From contig NZ_CP045369.1 of assembly GCF_009363535.1 (NCBI RefSeq), positions 563,501 through 627,500 of the forward strand: a stretch of DNA of 64,000 bases. Reading direction: 5' to 3'. Of the stretch, positions 1-11,569 are shown one piece after another. The stretch's first letter is position 1; each line of letters begins with the position of its first letter. A program made the position numbers and the translations under genes. The notes under the pieces were generated by a model, which saw nothing but the letters and a program-made list of their open reading frames with translations, did no database searches and was not told the origin of the DNA. This DNA is from Microbulbifer sp. THAF38 (lineage in GTDB: Bacteria > Pseudomonadota > Gammaproteobacteria > Pseudomonadales > Cellvibrionaceae).

Positions 1-5
1 ATAAA

Positions 6-43
6 CAGTGCTGCTACTTTTAGTACTTTCAGCAGCAGCACTG
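6..43. repeat. Stem-loop downstream of esterase gene
   Basis: A perfect 10-bp inverted repeat (CAGTGCTGCT at 6-15, AGCAGCACTG at 34-43) encloses an 18-base loop. It lies just past the stop codon of the minus-strand esterase gene and could be its terminator or mRNA 3' end. There is no clear T-run on the minus-strand side, so rho-independent termination is only a guess. Confidence 0.35.
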
Positions 44-61
44 CTCTACGTCTGATCCGAG

Positions 62-1516
62 TTACATAAACAGGCCAATAAGGTCATAGAACCAATTACT
101 GTTGTTTTCAAAGTCGGAGACTTTGTCGGTCTCATAGGCGCGGATCATGCCGCCACCGTTGTGGTTCACGATATTGTTCAGAAAATCCTTTAATTCCAGT
201 CCATGCTCGGCGATTTCACCGTATTTAAGGTCAATAATCGTGGTGCAGTGGCTTTCGTTTAGGTTGCGAAACATTGGGAAGTAATAGCCCCAATTACTGG
301 TTTGATCCAAGAGTGGTATTAGGTTTTCATGGGTGTCCTTTTGCCAGCGTTCGCGTAGTTTATTTAAACGAGAGTTGGCATCTGGGTCGTTGTAAATATC
401 TTCGTAGAAGCGCTCATAGGAGTATGAAGAAAAATTACCGTCTGCCAGAAAGTGTGTAATACCCAGGCGATCCATGGGAAATTTATCCGATAGTGCGCGG
501 TATATCGAAGCCAGCTGATTGCTATCAAATCCTGGAGTAAACGACTTTATCGCATTAATGGGATTCTCTTCAGTGGGATCTCCATCAGTTGTGTAAGTGG
601 TCCAGGAGCGAAGCACTTCGTTGTGTAACGGTAATGACGGATACTGAGTGTTGTTATCACTGTCAAAAGGCGCGTTGTAAAGCGGGCCGGAATCATCTAT
701 CAGATAGCCATAGTCGACATTCATATCCTCACGAAGTTTCGTGTAATTTAACAGAGCCCCTACGCTGCCTGCACTACAACCAGCGGCAAGCATTTGCTTG
801 GGTTTCTGTAAATTATTCTTTACCCAGGAGGTTACTGCCTGCACATTGCGCAAGCCATTATGATGCCAAATTAGGTCCGAGTTCTGACCACTCTTATCCT
901 TATATACCTCGGTTTTATCGCCTACATAAATATCACCAGTACAGTAGGGAACGTAAACCATGTTCCACTCGCCCGTTTTGTACTGGTTGTAGGGGTGGTG
1001 GGTATAAATAAGGGGAGAGACACCCGCGGTAGTGAGATTATCGAAGTTTGTGAAATCTAAGAGGTGTACGTTACTGAGATAATCATCGGGGATACCATTA
1101 GGATTTCGTGCGCCGCGGATGCCGGCCTGGCCGGAGCAGCTCTCGTAGTCCCAACAGGCGCCGCCACCTTCAAAATAAAAAATGGTATTGCTGGTATCGG
1201 GCACTCGATAAACGAAAAATTTATAGGGAGAACCATTTCCGCACATGGCGCCAGTGCTGGCAGGAACATCTACTTTTTGCCAAGTATTAAAATCTTTCGG
1301 CTTGAAATCATCGTTAAAACCAGGGTCGTGCATGGTCAGAGGGTACATGCCCTGAGCCTGCTGAGGGGTGACCGGCTCATCAGCATTAGGAGGGTCAAAA
1401 AGGTGCTTTAGAGTGGTCCAAAAATTGTAATCTCCCGGCTCGGCTTGCGCATAGGAGGTGATAAGAAGTGAGCAGGCAATAAATGCCGTTAGTAAACCAC
1501 GGAGAATTTTTATCAT
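62..1516 (-). CDS. Secreted pectin-acetylesterase-family esterase
   Basis: A 484-residue exported carboxylesterase of the pectin acetylesterase / Notum type, which removes acyl groups from polysaccharide (or lipid-modified) substrates. Residues 1-25 form a signal peptide ending in a YAQA-type cleavage site. The oxyanion-hole motif FEGGGACWD is at about 115-123, the nucleophile motif GCSAGS at 246-251 (Ser248), a DDSGP aspartate region near 277, and a likely catalytic His in SHCTT near 423. The start has a good ribosome site (AGGGG) eight bases upstream. It stands alone on its strand with about 410 bases of upstream non-coding DNA. The family fits a marine polysaccharide degrader. The actual substrate cannot be read from sequence; bacterial members are often annotated only as pectinacetylesterase family. 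Confidence 0.8.
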   Translation of the reverse strand: MIKILRGLLTAFIACSLLITSYAQAEPGDYNFWTTLKHLFDPPNADEPVTPQQAQGMYPLTMHDPGFNDDFKPKDFNTWQKVDVPASTGAMCGNGSPYKFFVYRVPDTSNTIFYFEGGGACWDYESCSGQAGIRGARNPNGIPDDYLSNVHLLDFTNFDNLTTAGVSPLIYTHHPYNQYKTGEWNMVYVPYCTGDIYVGDKTEVYKDKSGQNSDLIWHHNGLRNVQAVTSWVKNNLQKPKQMLAAGCSAGSVGALLNYTKLREDMNVDYGYLIDDSGPLYNAPFDSDNNTQYPSLPLHNEVLRSWTTYTTDGDPTEENPINAIKSFTPGFDSNQLASIYRALSDKFPMDRLGITHFLADGNFSSYSYERFYEDIYNDPDANSRLNKLRERWQKDTHENLIPLLDQTSNWGYYFPMFRNLNESHCTTIIDLKYGEIAEHGLELKDFLNNIVNHNGGGMIRAYETDKVSDFENNSNWFYDLIGLFM

Positions 1517-1621
1517 TATTAATCCCCTTTAGGTAATTGGTGTTTTCTCTCTGGACTAGGCCGCATTAAAGACGCCAAGTATGGGAATAGAAGTCAGTCC
1601 TATGGCTGTGGGTCAGTTAAG

Positions 1622-1637
1622 TTGGACACTCGTCCAA
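1622..1637. promoter_or_regulatory. Palindrome, possible operator
   Basis: TTGGAC and GTCCAA form a perfect 6+6 inverted repeat around a 4-base spacer, about 105 bases upstream of the esterase start codon. Size and position suit a repressor or activator binding site, but no regulator gene is adjacent, so the function is inferred only. Confidence 0.3.
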
Positions 1638-1709
1638 ATCGCTATTTAGGTAAAACTCAAAAAGACTAGTTAATAATGATCCTTCGGTCTAGCTGAAGTA
1701 GTGGTAGAA

Positions 1710-1725
1710 CCAGCTGGTCAGCTGG
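1710..1725. promoter_or_regulatory. CCAGCTG palindrome, possible operator
   Basis: CCAGCTG and CAGCTGG form a perfect 7+7 inverted repeat with a 2-base spacer, about 195 bases upstream of the esterase gene. It could be an operator or a small hairpin. No T-run follows on either strand, which argues against a terminator. Confidence 0.3.
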
Positions 1726-1929
1726 GACTGTTCAGTCTAGAGAGAGTCATTGAAAATATTCTATTAAATTTACTATGCCCATTGATGTTTGTTTTGGAGC
1801 GATGATATTGATGCAGAAATGCTCTAAAGATTGTGGTTTTTTAATTAGGGGGAGGTAATTAAAAGAGATGCGGGGTCGTCGTTATTCAGTAATTTGAATT
1901 TATTTTATTATTTGTTTAAAGGTCCCTCT

Positions 1930-2907
1930 TCAAAGAATAAATGTTTCTCTGGTCCCTGATTTAATCGTGTTTTGTAGCTTTCCTAAAAGTTTATGTTTTT
2001 CCTGTAAAACTTTTCTTGCCTTTGCCTGTGTGACCAGCTGAAAATTGATTTTATCCTGGGGTTTGAGTTGCCCTAATCTATGGAGGTCGGCCCGAATAAC
2101 ATGAGCCAGTCGAGGGTAACCGCCGATGGTTTGCCCTTCTATAAATGAAATAATCGGCTCGCCATTGTTTGGTATCTGAATACTTCCGGGATAAAGTCCG
2201 GAAGAAACCATTTCCCCTGAGATATCTTTCAGTCTCTCAGAGTCTGACATTATCGATGGTGATAGGCGAATTCCCATGCGGTTACTCTGAGCGGATACTT
2301 GAAAAGTGGTAGAAAAAAAATTGTCCAATGCAGATTGGGTAAAGCGCTGACCCTCTGCTCCATGGACGACTCTTATTAAGGGGCGTAGTCGATAGTTTGG
2401 GATAAACTCTCTTTCTAAGTGTGCTTCTTTTATTATACGGGTTTTTTCTAAGTAGATTTTTTCCCCTGACTTAATTGCCCCGTTTCTGTGTCCGCCAAAG
2501 CCGCTGATTAAATGGGTGGATACACTATTTAGAATTTGAGGTGCAGAGATTTTGGCGGATAAACCTATATATGCCCGAGCACCGCTCATTAAACTGGAAA
2601 AATCTAGAATATCCCCATTTTTAATTTGGATAACTTTATAGCTTTCAATGGGGTTGTTGTTTAACAGAACTTTGAATTGCGCGCCTGTAATGGCTATCGA
2701 AACATCACAATCGAACTCAATAAGTGGGCCCGTTAAAGTTATTTCCAGTACCGGGTTATTTAGAGTGTTGCCTAATAGTAAGTTAGCAAGCTTCATTGAT
2801 AAGGGGTCTGCGGCGCCCCCTTGAGGAATTCCGTAGTGCATCAAGCCAGGCCGGCCACAGTCCTGAATACTGGTTTGTAGTCCGGCTCGAATAAAATAGA
2901 TGCTCAT
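1930..2907 (-). CDS. pxpC: 5-oxoprolinase subunit C (KipA family)
   Basis: A 325-residue member of the biotin-dependent carboxyltransferase-like KipA/PxpC family. With PxpA and PxpB it forms the ATP-dependent 5-oxoprolinase that opens 5-oxo-L-proline (pyroglutamate), a spontaneous damage product of glutamine and glutamate, back to glutamate in the cytosol. The diagnostic N-terminal stretch IQDCGRPGLMHYGIPQGGA (about 14-32) and the C-terminal EGQTIGGYPR segment are visible. It is the last gene of the minus-strand run pxpA-pxpB-pxpC, 14 bases after pxpB, and its ribosome site is weak. Length is normal for the family. Confidence 0.88.
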   Translation of the reverse strand: MSIYFIRAGLQTSIQDCGRPGLMHYGIPQGGAADPLSMKLANLLLGNTLNNPVLEITLTGPLIEFDCDVSIAITGAQFKVLLNNNPIESYKVIQIKNGDILDFSSLMSGARAYIGLSAKISAPQILNSVSTHLISGFGGHRNGAIKSGEKIYLEKTRIIKEAHLEREFIPNYRLRPLIRVVHGAEGQRFTQSALDNFFSTTFQVSAQSNRMGIRLSPSIMSDSERLKDISGEMVSSGLYPGSIQIPNNGEPIISFIEGQTIGGYPRLAHVIRADLHRLGQLKPQDKINFQLVTQAKARKVLQEKHKLLGKLQNTIKSGTRETFIL

Positions 2908-2921
2908 AAATGTCTAATTTA

Positions 2922-3650
2922 TTAATCGTGGTGTTGGCTAATGATGGCGAACTCCAATTTATTGATAGGGAAGAATTCGACAGTGTCCAAAGGAGCAGCA
3001 ATAAAAGGAGATTCACTATAAGGCTGAAATAGCTGGAGGGGGGTTTGCCCGATAATCTGCCATCCCCCCGGTGTAGCTTGTGGATAAATTCCGGTTTGAC
3101 TCCCACCAATTCCAACCGCTCCGGCAGGAATACTCGCTCTCGGCTTGTCTTTGCGAGGACAATGTAGTCTGGGATCAAGGCCGCCCAGATACAAAAAACC
3201 GGGTGAAAAACCCAGCATGTGCACGAGATAGGGGCTTGCAGTATGTAACTGAATGATCTCCTCGGGTGATAAGTCTGTGTATTTGCTCAATACGGTCATA
3301 TCGGGAGCAAAAGTTGATTCATAGCAAACAGGAATACGAATTGTGCGAGGCTTTCTTTTGATTTTCTCTGGGTTTTCTAGGAAGCTTCGGGTTAACCGAT
3401 GAACTTCCTGAGAAAGCGATTCGTTATCAAATAAAGTAGGAACAAAAATTATTGTTAGGCATTGATATGAGGGAATTAGGTCGGTAAGTCCATTTGGGCC
3501 ATGCTTAAGGATATACTGTCTTAGCCCAATAATGTAGCGACTGAGGTTTGCACTAGGTTTCGCGCTAAAGCGGATATCTAGGGCACTATCCCCATTCATA
3601 GACACATTAAAATCTAACTTTTTGGGGAAGTCTTTTTCGGGGAGTGTCAC
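2922..3650 (-). CDS. pxpB: 5-oxoprolinase subunit B (KipI family)
   Basis: A 242-residue KipI/PxpB-family protein. The family was first known in Bacillus as an inhibitor of the KinA sporulation kinase, but in most bacteria it is a 5-oxoprolinase subunit. The signature GFSPGFLYLGGL is at 147-158, followed by IPAGAVGIGG and TPGGWQIIG (193-201). Translation begins at a GTG overlapping the pxpA stop (GTGA), so the two are translationally coupled. The subunit works as a complex with PxpC, encoded immediately downstream. Confidence 0.9.
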   Translation of the reverse strand: MTLPEKDFPKKLDFNVSMNGDSALDIRFSAKPSANLSRYIIGLRQYILKHGPNGLTDLIPSYQCLTIIFVPTLFDNESLSQEVHRLTRSFLENPEKIKRKPRTIRIPVCYESTFAPDMTVLSKYTDLSPEEIIQLHTASPYLVHMLGFSPGFLYLGGLDPRLHCPRKDKPRASIPAGAVGIGGSQTGIYPQATPGGWQIIGQTPLQLFQPYSESPFIAAPLDTVEFFPINKLEFAIISQHHD

Positions 3651-4396
3651 GAATGTATGCTCAATCCATGGAGCTGCAAGTGATTGACAAGCCTCTCTGC
3701 GATACGCACTGCTATTGGATTATCACTATGTAAACAAATAGTGTCGACTGAAAATTTTAGTGGTATGCCATGATAGCTTGTAATGCCTGTGCCTTTTGCC
3801 AATGCGACAGCTCTTTCGAGGCAGTGATCAATGTTGTTTAGAACTGATCCAGGCAAATCACGTGGCGCTAGTTTTTCTTTATTGATGTATTGCCTGTCCA
3901 TAAAACCCTCCCGGTAAAAAATACGATTTTTTTCGGCTGCGGCGGCTTCCATGGTGCTATTAGCGAGGCCGATAATTTTCAGTGAGGGATATTCCTCGGA
4001 GAGTAGGGAGGTAATTCTTTGGGCCAGTAACTGGTCTGCTTCGGCATCGTTATATAGAGCGCCGTGCAACTTAATATGGTCGAGCTGCGTTCCTGCTGCA
4101 ATAGCAAGGGTTTGAAGTTGATTGATCTGAGCGTATAAAGAGTCGAGTAATTGATTTGGCGAGATTGCGACAGATTTTCTTCCAAAGTTTTCCCGATCTG
4201 GGTAGCTGGGGTGGGCCCCTATTTTTAACTTATATTGCTGTGCGTTGCGAATAGAGAGGCGCATAATCTCCAGGTTGCCAGCATGGCCACCGCAGGCGAT
4301 ATTGCAGCGGGAGATAAAGGGCATAATCTGCGCATCCCTCTCGCAGCTGATTAAATCAGATCCTTCACCTAGGTCACAGTTGATATCGATCTTCAT
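3647..4396 (-). CDS. pxpA: 5-oxoprolinase subunit A (LamB/YcsF family)
   Basis: A 249-residue LamB/YcsF-family protein, the subunit of 5-oxoprolinase with a TIM-barrel-like polysaccharide-deacetylase-type fold. The family start MKIDINCDLGEG fixes the ATG at 4396; the reading frame stays open for 76 more codons upstream, but those residues are unlike the family and overlap the upstream gene. Conserved motifs are NIACGGHAG (32-40), GAHPSYPD (60-67) and KLHGALYN near 113. It is first in the pxpA-pxpB-pxpC run, 58 bases downstream of the unrecognised membrane protein, and overlaps pxpB by four bases. Confidence 0.9.
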   Translation of the reverse strand: MKIDINCDLGEGSDLISCERDAQIMPFISRCNIACGGHAGNLEIMRLSIRNAQQYKLKIGAHPSYPDRENFGRKSVAISPNQLLDSLYAQINQLQTLAIAAGTQLDHIKLHGALYNDAEADQLLAQRITSLLSEEYPSLKIIGLANSTMEAAAAEKNRIFYREGFMDRQYINKEKLAPRDLPGSVLNNIDHCLERAVALAKGTGITSYHGIPLKFSVDTICLHSDNPIAVRIAERLVNHLQLHGLSIHS

Positions 4397-4454
4397 TCGT
4401 CGCGGCTCACAATTAGAGAAAACTTTGTTTAGAATTCTGTCTAATGAAAAGTAT

Positions 4455-5057
4455 CTAAATGCGGTTGGTAGTACATGCTTCAACCTCCATAGAGGTTCCC
4501 TCGTTCTCTGAACGATAGCATCCACCCAAGGGTGAGCAGAAGCAGAAGTCGACAGATATTTTCTCTCTTTCTTTGTTAAGCTTTTCCCAAAGATCGTAAG
4601 ATCGCTGGCCATAGAATAATGCAAATATTCGTCGCTTGGAGTTCGCAGGGATTAAGCTGTTGGATAAAGTTGAGGTGAGTATATTTCCTTTGTCTAGGCT
4701 GGCAGCGTCCTCATCGCTTGTCACTTTTTTTGTGAATTCTTGATATTCCTGTTGGCAGCAAGCATTCAGGAATTCCCTGGCGGTATGGTAGGTAGTTTGC
4801 TCATAGTTGATACTGAAACTCTTCAGTAGAGCTGGGCTTGCCCCCACATTGTAAAGTTCAAAATAAATCGATGGTTTGTCATCCTCAAGGTCGTAATTGC
4901 TCTGTGAAAATTGAATGACAGGCATGGTCATTATTTTGACTTGTTTATTTGCTGCTTCGGCCTGCAGATAAGTTGCATAGAAGGAGGCAAGGGAAACCAT
5001 CATTGCGCATAGTGCAATAATTAAGTTTAACTTTTCTTGATCCAATTTTTTTATCAT
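4455..5057 (-). CDS. Unrecognised single-span membrane protein
   Basis: I do not recognise this 200-residue protein. It has a short charged N-terminus, one hydrophobic span at about 10-30, and then a soluble domain. The segment YFELYNVGASPALLKSFSI resembles the strand-rich FxLxNxGxxPA pattern seen in many uncharacterised one-span membrane proteins. Five or so cysteines lie toward the C-terminus. The ATG at 5057 is chosen because it begins just before the membrane span and has a GGGAA ribosome site; the frame remains open upstream into the uvrA 3' end, but that part has uvrA-shadow composition. It lies 58 bases upstream of pxpA on the same strand, so co-transcription with the oxoprolinase genes is possible. 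Function unknown. Confidence 0.65.
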   Translation of the reverse strand: MIKKLDQEKLNLIIALCAMMVSLASFYATYLQAEAANKQVKIMTMPVIQFSQSNYDLEDDKPSIYFELYNVGASPALLKSFSINYEQTTYHTAREFLNACCQQEYQEFTKKVTSDEDAASLDKGNILTSTLSNSLIPANSKRRIFALFYGQRSYDLWEKLNKEREKISVDFCFCSPLGGCYRSENEGTSMEVEACTTNRI

Positions 5058-5137
5058 TTCCCACGTTCCGTCGCGATATGTATTCGGTGATTTAATTACT
5101 ATAGGAGCCAGACTGCGATCCAGCTCCGTAGTATTGA

Positions 5138-7963
<2,826 letters not shown>

Positions 7964-8123
7964 GCTCTACCTATATTGCTGCTAATACTGGGCCGGGCCA
8001 CGGACTTGCTCCGCGCGGGGCGATCACAACTGCGGTGCCGGGAAAACAGTCGAGTATAAACTCGCCACTCAATGTGCCAAAATCGTCTGCCGCAAAAAAC
8101 CAACCGATGAACAGATAGCGCTG

Positions 8124-9530
8124 ATGATTCCTGTAATTCTCTGTGGTGGCACCGGTTCGCGCCTGTGGCCACTCTCTCGCGAAACCTACCCAAAGCAGTT
8201 TTTGCCGCTAACAGGTGAAGAAACCATGTTGCAGGCTACCGCAAGGCGGTTGGAGGGCGTGGCACAGCTACAGGCTCCGATTTTAGTGTGCAATGAGGAA
8301 CATCGCTTTGCCGCTGCGGAGCAGCTGCGCGAGATTGGTCATGGCGCCCAGTCTATTTTACTGGAGCCCTGCGCGCGCAATACGGCACCAGCTATTGCCC
8401 TGGCGGCCCTGGCGGCGCTTGAGTCCGGTGAGGACCCCTTGCTGCTGGTACTGCCGGCGGACCACGCGGTGGCTGATGTGGCGGCTTTTCAGGAGGCGCT
8501 ACAGCCGGCTCGGGCCCTGGCAGAGCAGGGACATTTAGTCACTTTTGGTATTGTCCCGACTCGGGCAGAGACCGGTTACGGCTATATCCGCCGCGGAGAG
8601 GCGCTTTCCACCGGTGCATGGTCGGTGGCAGAGTTTGTCGAGAAGCCAGATGCCGATACCGCCGAGTCCTATCTGGCCGATGGCGGTTATTCCTGGAACA
8701 GCGGTATGTTTCTGTTCCGTGCCTCCCGCTATCTGGAGGAGCTGGGCCAGCATCGCGAGGATATTCTCAATGCCTGTCGCACGGCCTACGAGCAGGCGGC
8801 TCGAGATCTGGATTTTACCCGGGTGGATAGAGAGGCTTTCGCCGCTTGCGCCGATGAATCTGTGGATTATGCGGTTATGGAGCCTACCGAGTCGGCGGCT
8901 GTAGTACCTATGGATGCTGGCTGGAGCGATGTGGGCTCCTGGCTGGGATTGTGGGAGCTGGCCGAGCGGGATGGCGACGACAATCTGCTGCAAGGTGATG
9001 TATTGCAGGAAGACAGCAGCGGTTGCCTGGTGCGTGCGGAGAGTCGCCTGGTCAGTTTGCTCGGTGTAGAGGACCTGGTGGTGGTGGATACCGACGACGC
9101 CCTGCTAATTGCTGATAAGCAGCGGGTTCAGGAGGTGAAGAAACTGGTGGGAAGCCTCAAGCGCTCCGGCCGCAGCGAGGCCCAGCGACACCGCAAGGTG
9201 TATAGACCTTGGGGTTACTACGACTCTATCGATGCGGGCCCGCGTTTTCAGGTAAAACGCATCGTGGTTAAGCCCGGACAACAGCTTTCCCTGCAGATGC
9301 ACCACCACCGCGCAGAGCACTGGATTGTGGTGCGTGGCACCGCGCGAGTGACCCGTGGCGATGAGGAGTTATTGGTTACCGAGAATCAGTCCACCTATAT
9401 CCCCCTGGGGGTGACGCACCGATTGGAAAATCCCGGCACTATTCCGTTGGAGCTGATTGAGGTGCAATCCGGCAGTTACCTGGGCGAGGACGATATAGTC
9501 CGCTTCGATGACGACTATGGCCGCGGTTAG
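8124..9530 (+). CDS. algA: Mannose-1-phosphate guanylyltransferase / mannose-6-phosphate isomerase
   Basis: A 468-residue bifunctional type II phosphomannose isomerase / GDP-mannose pyrophosphorylase (AlgA, ManC, CpsB family). It makes GDP-mannose for exopolysaccharide or LPS. The N-terminal nucleotidyltransferase domain starts with [20 protein letters not shown] (7-26) and contains FVEKP; the C-terminal cupin isomerase domain has RPWGYYD and [14 protein letters not shown]. It diverges from uvrA across about 160 bases. The partner phosphomannomutase is at 15428-16777, not adjacent. The ribosome site before the ATG is weak. The symbol could equally be manC or cpsB. Confidence 0.9.
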   Translation: MIPVILCGGTGSRLWPLSRETYPKQFLPLTGEETMLQATARRLEGVAQLQAPILVCNEEHRFAAAEQLREIGHGAQSILLEPCARNTAPAIALAALAALESGEDPLLLVLPADHAVADVAAFQEALQPARALAEQGHLVTFGIVPTRAETGYGYIRRGEALSTGAWSVAEFVEKPDADTAESYLADGGYSWNSGMFLFRASRYLEELGQHREDILNACRTAYEQAARDLDFTRVDREAFAACADESVDYAVMEPTESAAVVPMDAGWSDVGSWLGLWELAERDGDDNLLQGDVLQEDSSGCLVRAESRLVSLLGVEDLVVVDTDDALLIADKQRVQEVKKLVGSLKRSGRSEAQRHRKVYRPWGYYDSIDAGPRFQVKRIVVKPGQQLSLQMHHHRAEHWIVVRGTARVTRGDEELLVTENQSTYIPLGVTHRLENPGTIPLELIEVQSGSYLGEDDIVRFDDDYGRG

Positions 9531-9543
9531 ATCTCCGCGAAAG

Positions 9544-9586
9544 TTGTACAGCTTCCACTACAGCCCAGCGCTCGCTCGCTGTACAA
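9544..9586. promoter_or_regulatory. Paired TTGTACAGC / GCTGTACAA repeat
   Basis: A perfect 9-bp inverted repeat (9544-9552 and 9578-9586) with a 25-base spacer lies between algA and the MFS gene, 35 bases before the MFS start. Each arm contains the self-palindrome TGTACA. The right arm includes TACAAT, a plausible -10 element. It may be a two-site operator for the transporter gene or a weak hairpin ending algA mRNA. Confidence 0.35.
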
Positions 9587-9620
9587 TGCGCGCCCAATTT
9601 GACGCTGTTCCGGGAGCTGC

Positions 9621-10802
9621 ATGAATTCCATTGAGCGCCGGGCCCTGGGTGGGCTGGCTTCCCTTTATGTCTTTCGCATGCTCGGCCTGTTTATGGTGCT
9701 GCCGGTACTCACGGTATACGGTGAGGGCTATCGCGATAGCACCCCGATGCTACTGGGGTTGGCCATGGGCGCCTATGGCTTGAGCCAGGCCTTATTGCAG
9801 ATTCCGCTGGGGCTCTTGTCCGATCGCTGGGGCCGCAAACCCGTGATTTATACTGGCCTGGCGCTATTTGCCCTCGGTAGTATCGTCGCTGCACAGACGG
9901 ACTCTGTATATGGGCTGATTGTTGGCCGGGTGTTACAGGGTTGTGGAGCGATCGCTGCCGCTGTAATGGCATTGGTGGCTGATTTGACCCGGGATGAGAA
10001 GCGCGGTATCGCCATGGCTGTGATCGGCGCTTCGATCGGTGTGGCCTTTATGCTAGCGGTAATACTGGGCCCGGCACTCGCGGGTGCTGGCGGACTACCG
10101 GCTATTTTCTGGCTGACAGCAGCACTGGCCGTGTTAGGCATGTTGCTGGTATGGAGAGTGGTGCCGACACCTCAAGTGGCAAAGCGCCCAGCAGTATTTA
10201 AGGGCGGTTTTCGCAAGGTTCTGGCTAGTGGCCTGACTTGGCGCCTGGTCAGCGGGGCCTTCTTTTCCCACTTGCTACTGACGGCACTGTTTGTGGCCTT
10301 GCCACTGGTACTGGTCGATCGGTTGGGCTGGCCGGCGCAAGAGCACTGGAAACTCTATGGCCCACTGATGCTCGGCACCTTTATCGTTATGTTGCCCATG
10401 ATGCGTATGGCCGAGCGTTCCGGTAAGGTGCCGCTCGCACTGAACCTGGCAGCGCTCGCCCTGGTTGCTGGCAGCGCGGCGCTACTTCCGATGAATGGGA
10501 CTGTAGCGGTCGTACTGCTGCTGAGTATTTTCTTTATTGGCTTCAACTTGCTGGAAGCCCTGTTGCCGGCACAGTTAACTCGCAAAGCCCCGGAGGATGC
10601 CCGCGGGGCTGCCTCGGGCCTCTATGCAACGTTGCAGTTTTTCGGCACTTTTGTCGGCGGCAGTCTGGGTGGATATCTGTACGGAATCGGTGGCACCAGT
10701 GCAGTGGCGGGGCTCGGTTTTGCGGTAGTGGCAATTTGGATACTGCTCTGGTGGCTTCTGCGTGAGCGGGTCTCGGGTGTCCGCGAGGGTAGCGCTTACT
10801 AA
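9621..10802 (+). CDS. MFS transporter, YajR-like drug:H+ antiporter family
   Basis: A 393-residue major facilitator of the 12-helix drug:proton antiporter type, in the inner membrane. The N-terminus (FRMLGLFMVLPVLTVYG) and the loop 2-3 signature GLLSDRWGRKP match the YajR-like group; the YajR C-terminal ferredoxin-like domain is missing, as in the Pseudomonas form. An MFS gene of this type next to ssb and uvrA is a conserved arrangement in Pseudomonas. Substrate unknown. It lies 90 bases after algA, with a paired inverted repeat in between that could be an operator. Confidence 0.85.
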   Translation: MNSIERRALGGLASLYVFRMLGLFMVLPVLTVYGEGYRDSTPMLLGLAMGAYGLSQALLQIPLGLLSDRWGRKPVIYTGLALFALGSIVAAQTDSVYGLIVGRVLQGCGAIAAAVMALVADLTRDEKRGIAMAVIGASIGVAFMLAVILGPALAGAGGLPAIFWLTAALAVLGMLLVWRVVPTPQVAKRPAVFKGGFRKVLASGLTWRLVSGAFFSHLLLTALFVALPLVLVDRLGWPAQEHWKLYGPLMLGTFIVMLPMMRMAERSGKVPLALNLAALALVAGSAALLPMNGTVAVVLLLSIFFIGFNLLEALLPAQLTRKAPEDARGAASGLYATLQFFGTFVGGSLGGYLYGIGGTSAVAGLGFAVVAIWILLWWLLRERVSGVREGSAY

Positions 10803-10964
10803 CAGCGGATGTCTGTTGTATGCTGCTGTATAAAAATACACTGGTTGTCGCTGTGGGCGGCTGCCTGTTTACAGACTAACAGTGCGTGTGAAACCGCACC
10901 TTGTAGTTAATTATTGAATGATTATTGCTCCGGGTGGGACCCGGGTCGAAGAGAGGAGAGGGCC

Positions 10965-11555
10965 ATGGCCAGGGGTATCAACAAAGTAATTTTAATCGGC
11001 AACCTGGGTAACGACCCGGAGACCAAATATATGCCGAGCGGCGGTGCGGTGACCAACGTCAGCCTGGCCACCAGTGAGAGCTGGAAGGACAAGCAGACCG
11101 GTCAGCAACAGGAGCGCACCGAATGGCACCGTGTAGTATTTTTTAATCGCCTGGCTGAGATCGCCGGCGAGTACTTGCGCAAGGGCTCCAAGGTCTATGT
11201 TGAGGGCTCACTGCGCACGCGCAAGTGGCAGGATAAGAGTAGTGGTCAGGATCGCTACACTACCGAGATTGTTGCCAGTGAGATGCAAATGCTCGATGGT
11301 CGAGGAGAGCAGGGTGGCTTCGGCCAGGGCATGGGCGGTGCCGCAATGGGTGCAGCCGGAATGGGCGGCCAGATGGGTGGTCATCAGGGCGGCCAGGGTG
11401 GTTACGAACAGCAGGGCGGCTTCCAACAAGGTGGCTACCAGCAGGGTAATCAGGGACGCCCAGCGCCCGGTAACCAACAGCAGCCCGCACAGCAACCAAG
11501 CCAGGGCCCTGCCGGTGGTTTCGATAACAGCTTCGACGACGATATTCCCTTCTAA
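10965..11555 (+). CDS. ssb: Single-stranded DNA-binding protein
   Basis: A 196-residue SSB that coats single-stranded DNA during replication, repair and recombination. The OB-fold occupies about 1-110 (start [19 protein letters not shown]). It is followed by a low-complexity Gly/Gln/Met-rich linker with repeated GGY/GGF and QQG units, and the acidic partner-binding tip DDDIPF at the extreme C-terminus. The ATG at 10965 has a strong GAGAGGAG site; an upstream in-frame ATG at 10914 is rejected because the family starts here. It is followed after 14 bases by the SDR-like gene, probably in one transcript. Confidence 0.96.
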   Translation: MARGINKVILIGNLGNDPETKYMPSGGAVTNVSLATSESWKDKQTGQQQERTEWHRVVFFNRLAEIAGEYLRKGSKVYVEGSLRTRKWQDKSSGQDRYTTEIVASEMQMLDGRGEQGGFGQGMGGAAMGAAGMGGQMGGHQGGQGGYEQQGGFQQGGYQQGNQGRPAPGNQQQPAQQPSQGPAGGFDNSFDDDIPF

Positions 11556-11569
11556 AGCAGGCCTGCCCT

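Larger units (their letters stand above)
1517..1929. other. Non-coding region with two palindromes
   Basis: This AT-rich 413-base stretch lies between the pxpC stop and the esterase start, and so should hold the esterase promoter (minus strand). I see no convincing ORF. It contains two compact palindromes listed separately (1622-1637 and 1710-1725), the only clear structure in the region. Confidence 0.5.

Noticed and set aside
10865..10882. LexA-like sequence CTGTTTACAGACTAACAG before ssb
   Set aside because: The CTGT and final ACAG are 10 bases apart, not the 8 of the LexA consensus, and the shorter CTGT-TT-ACAG match is too close.
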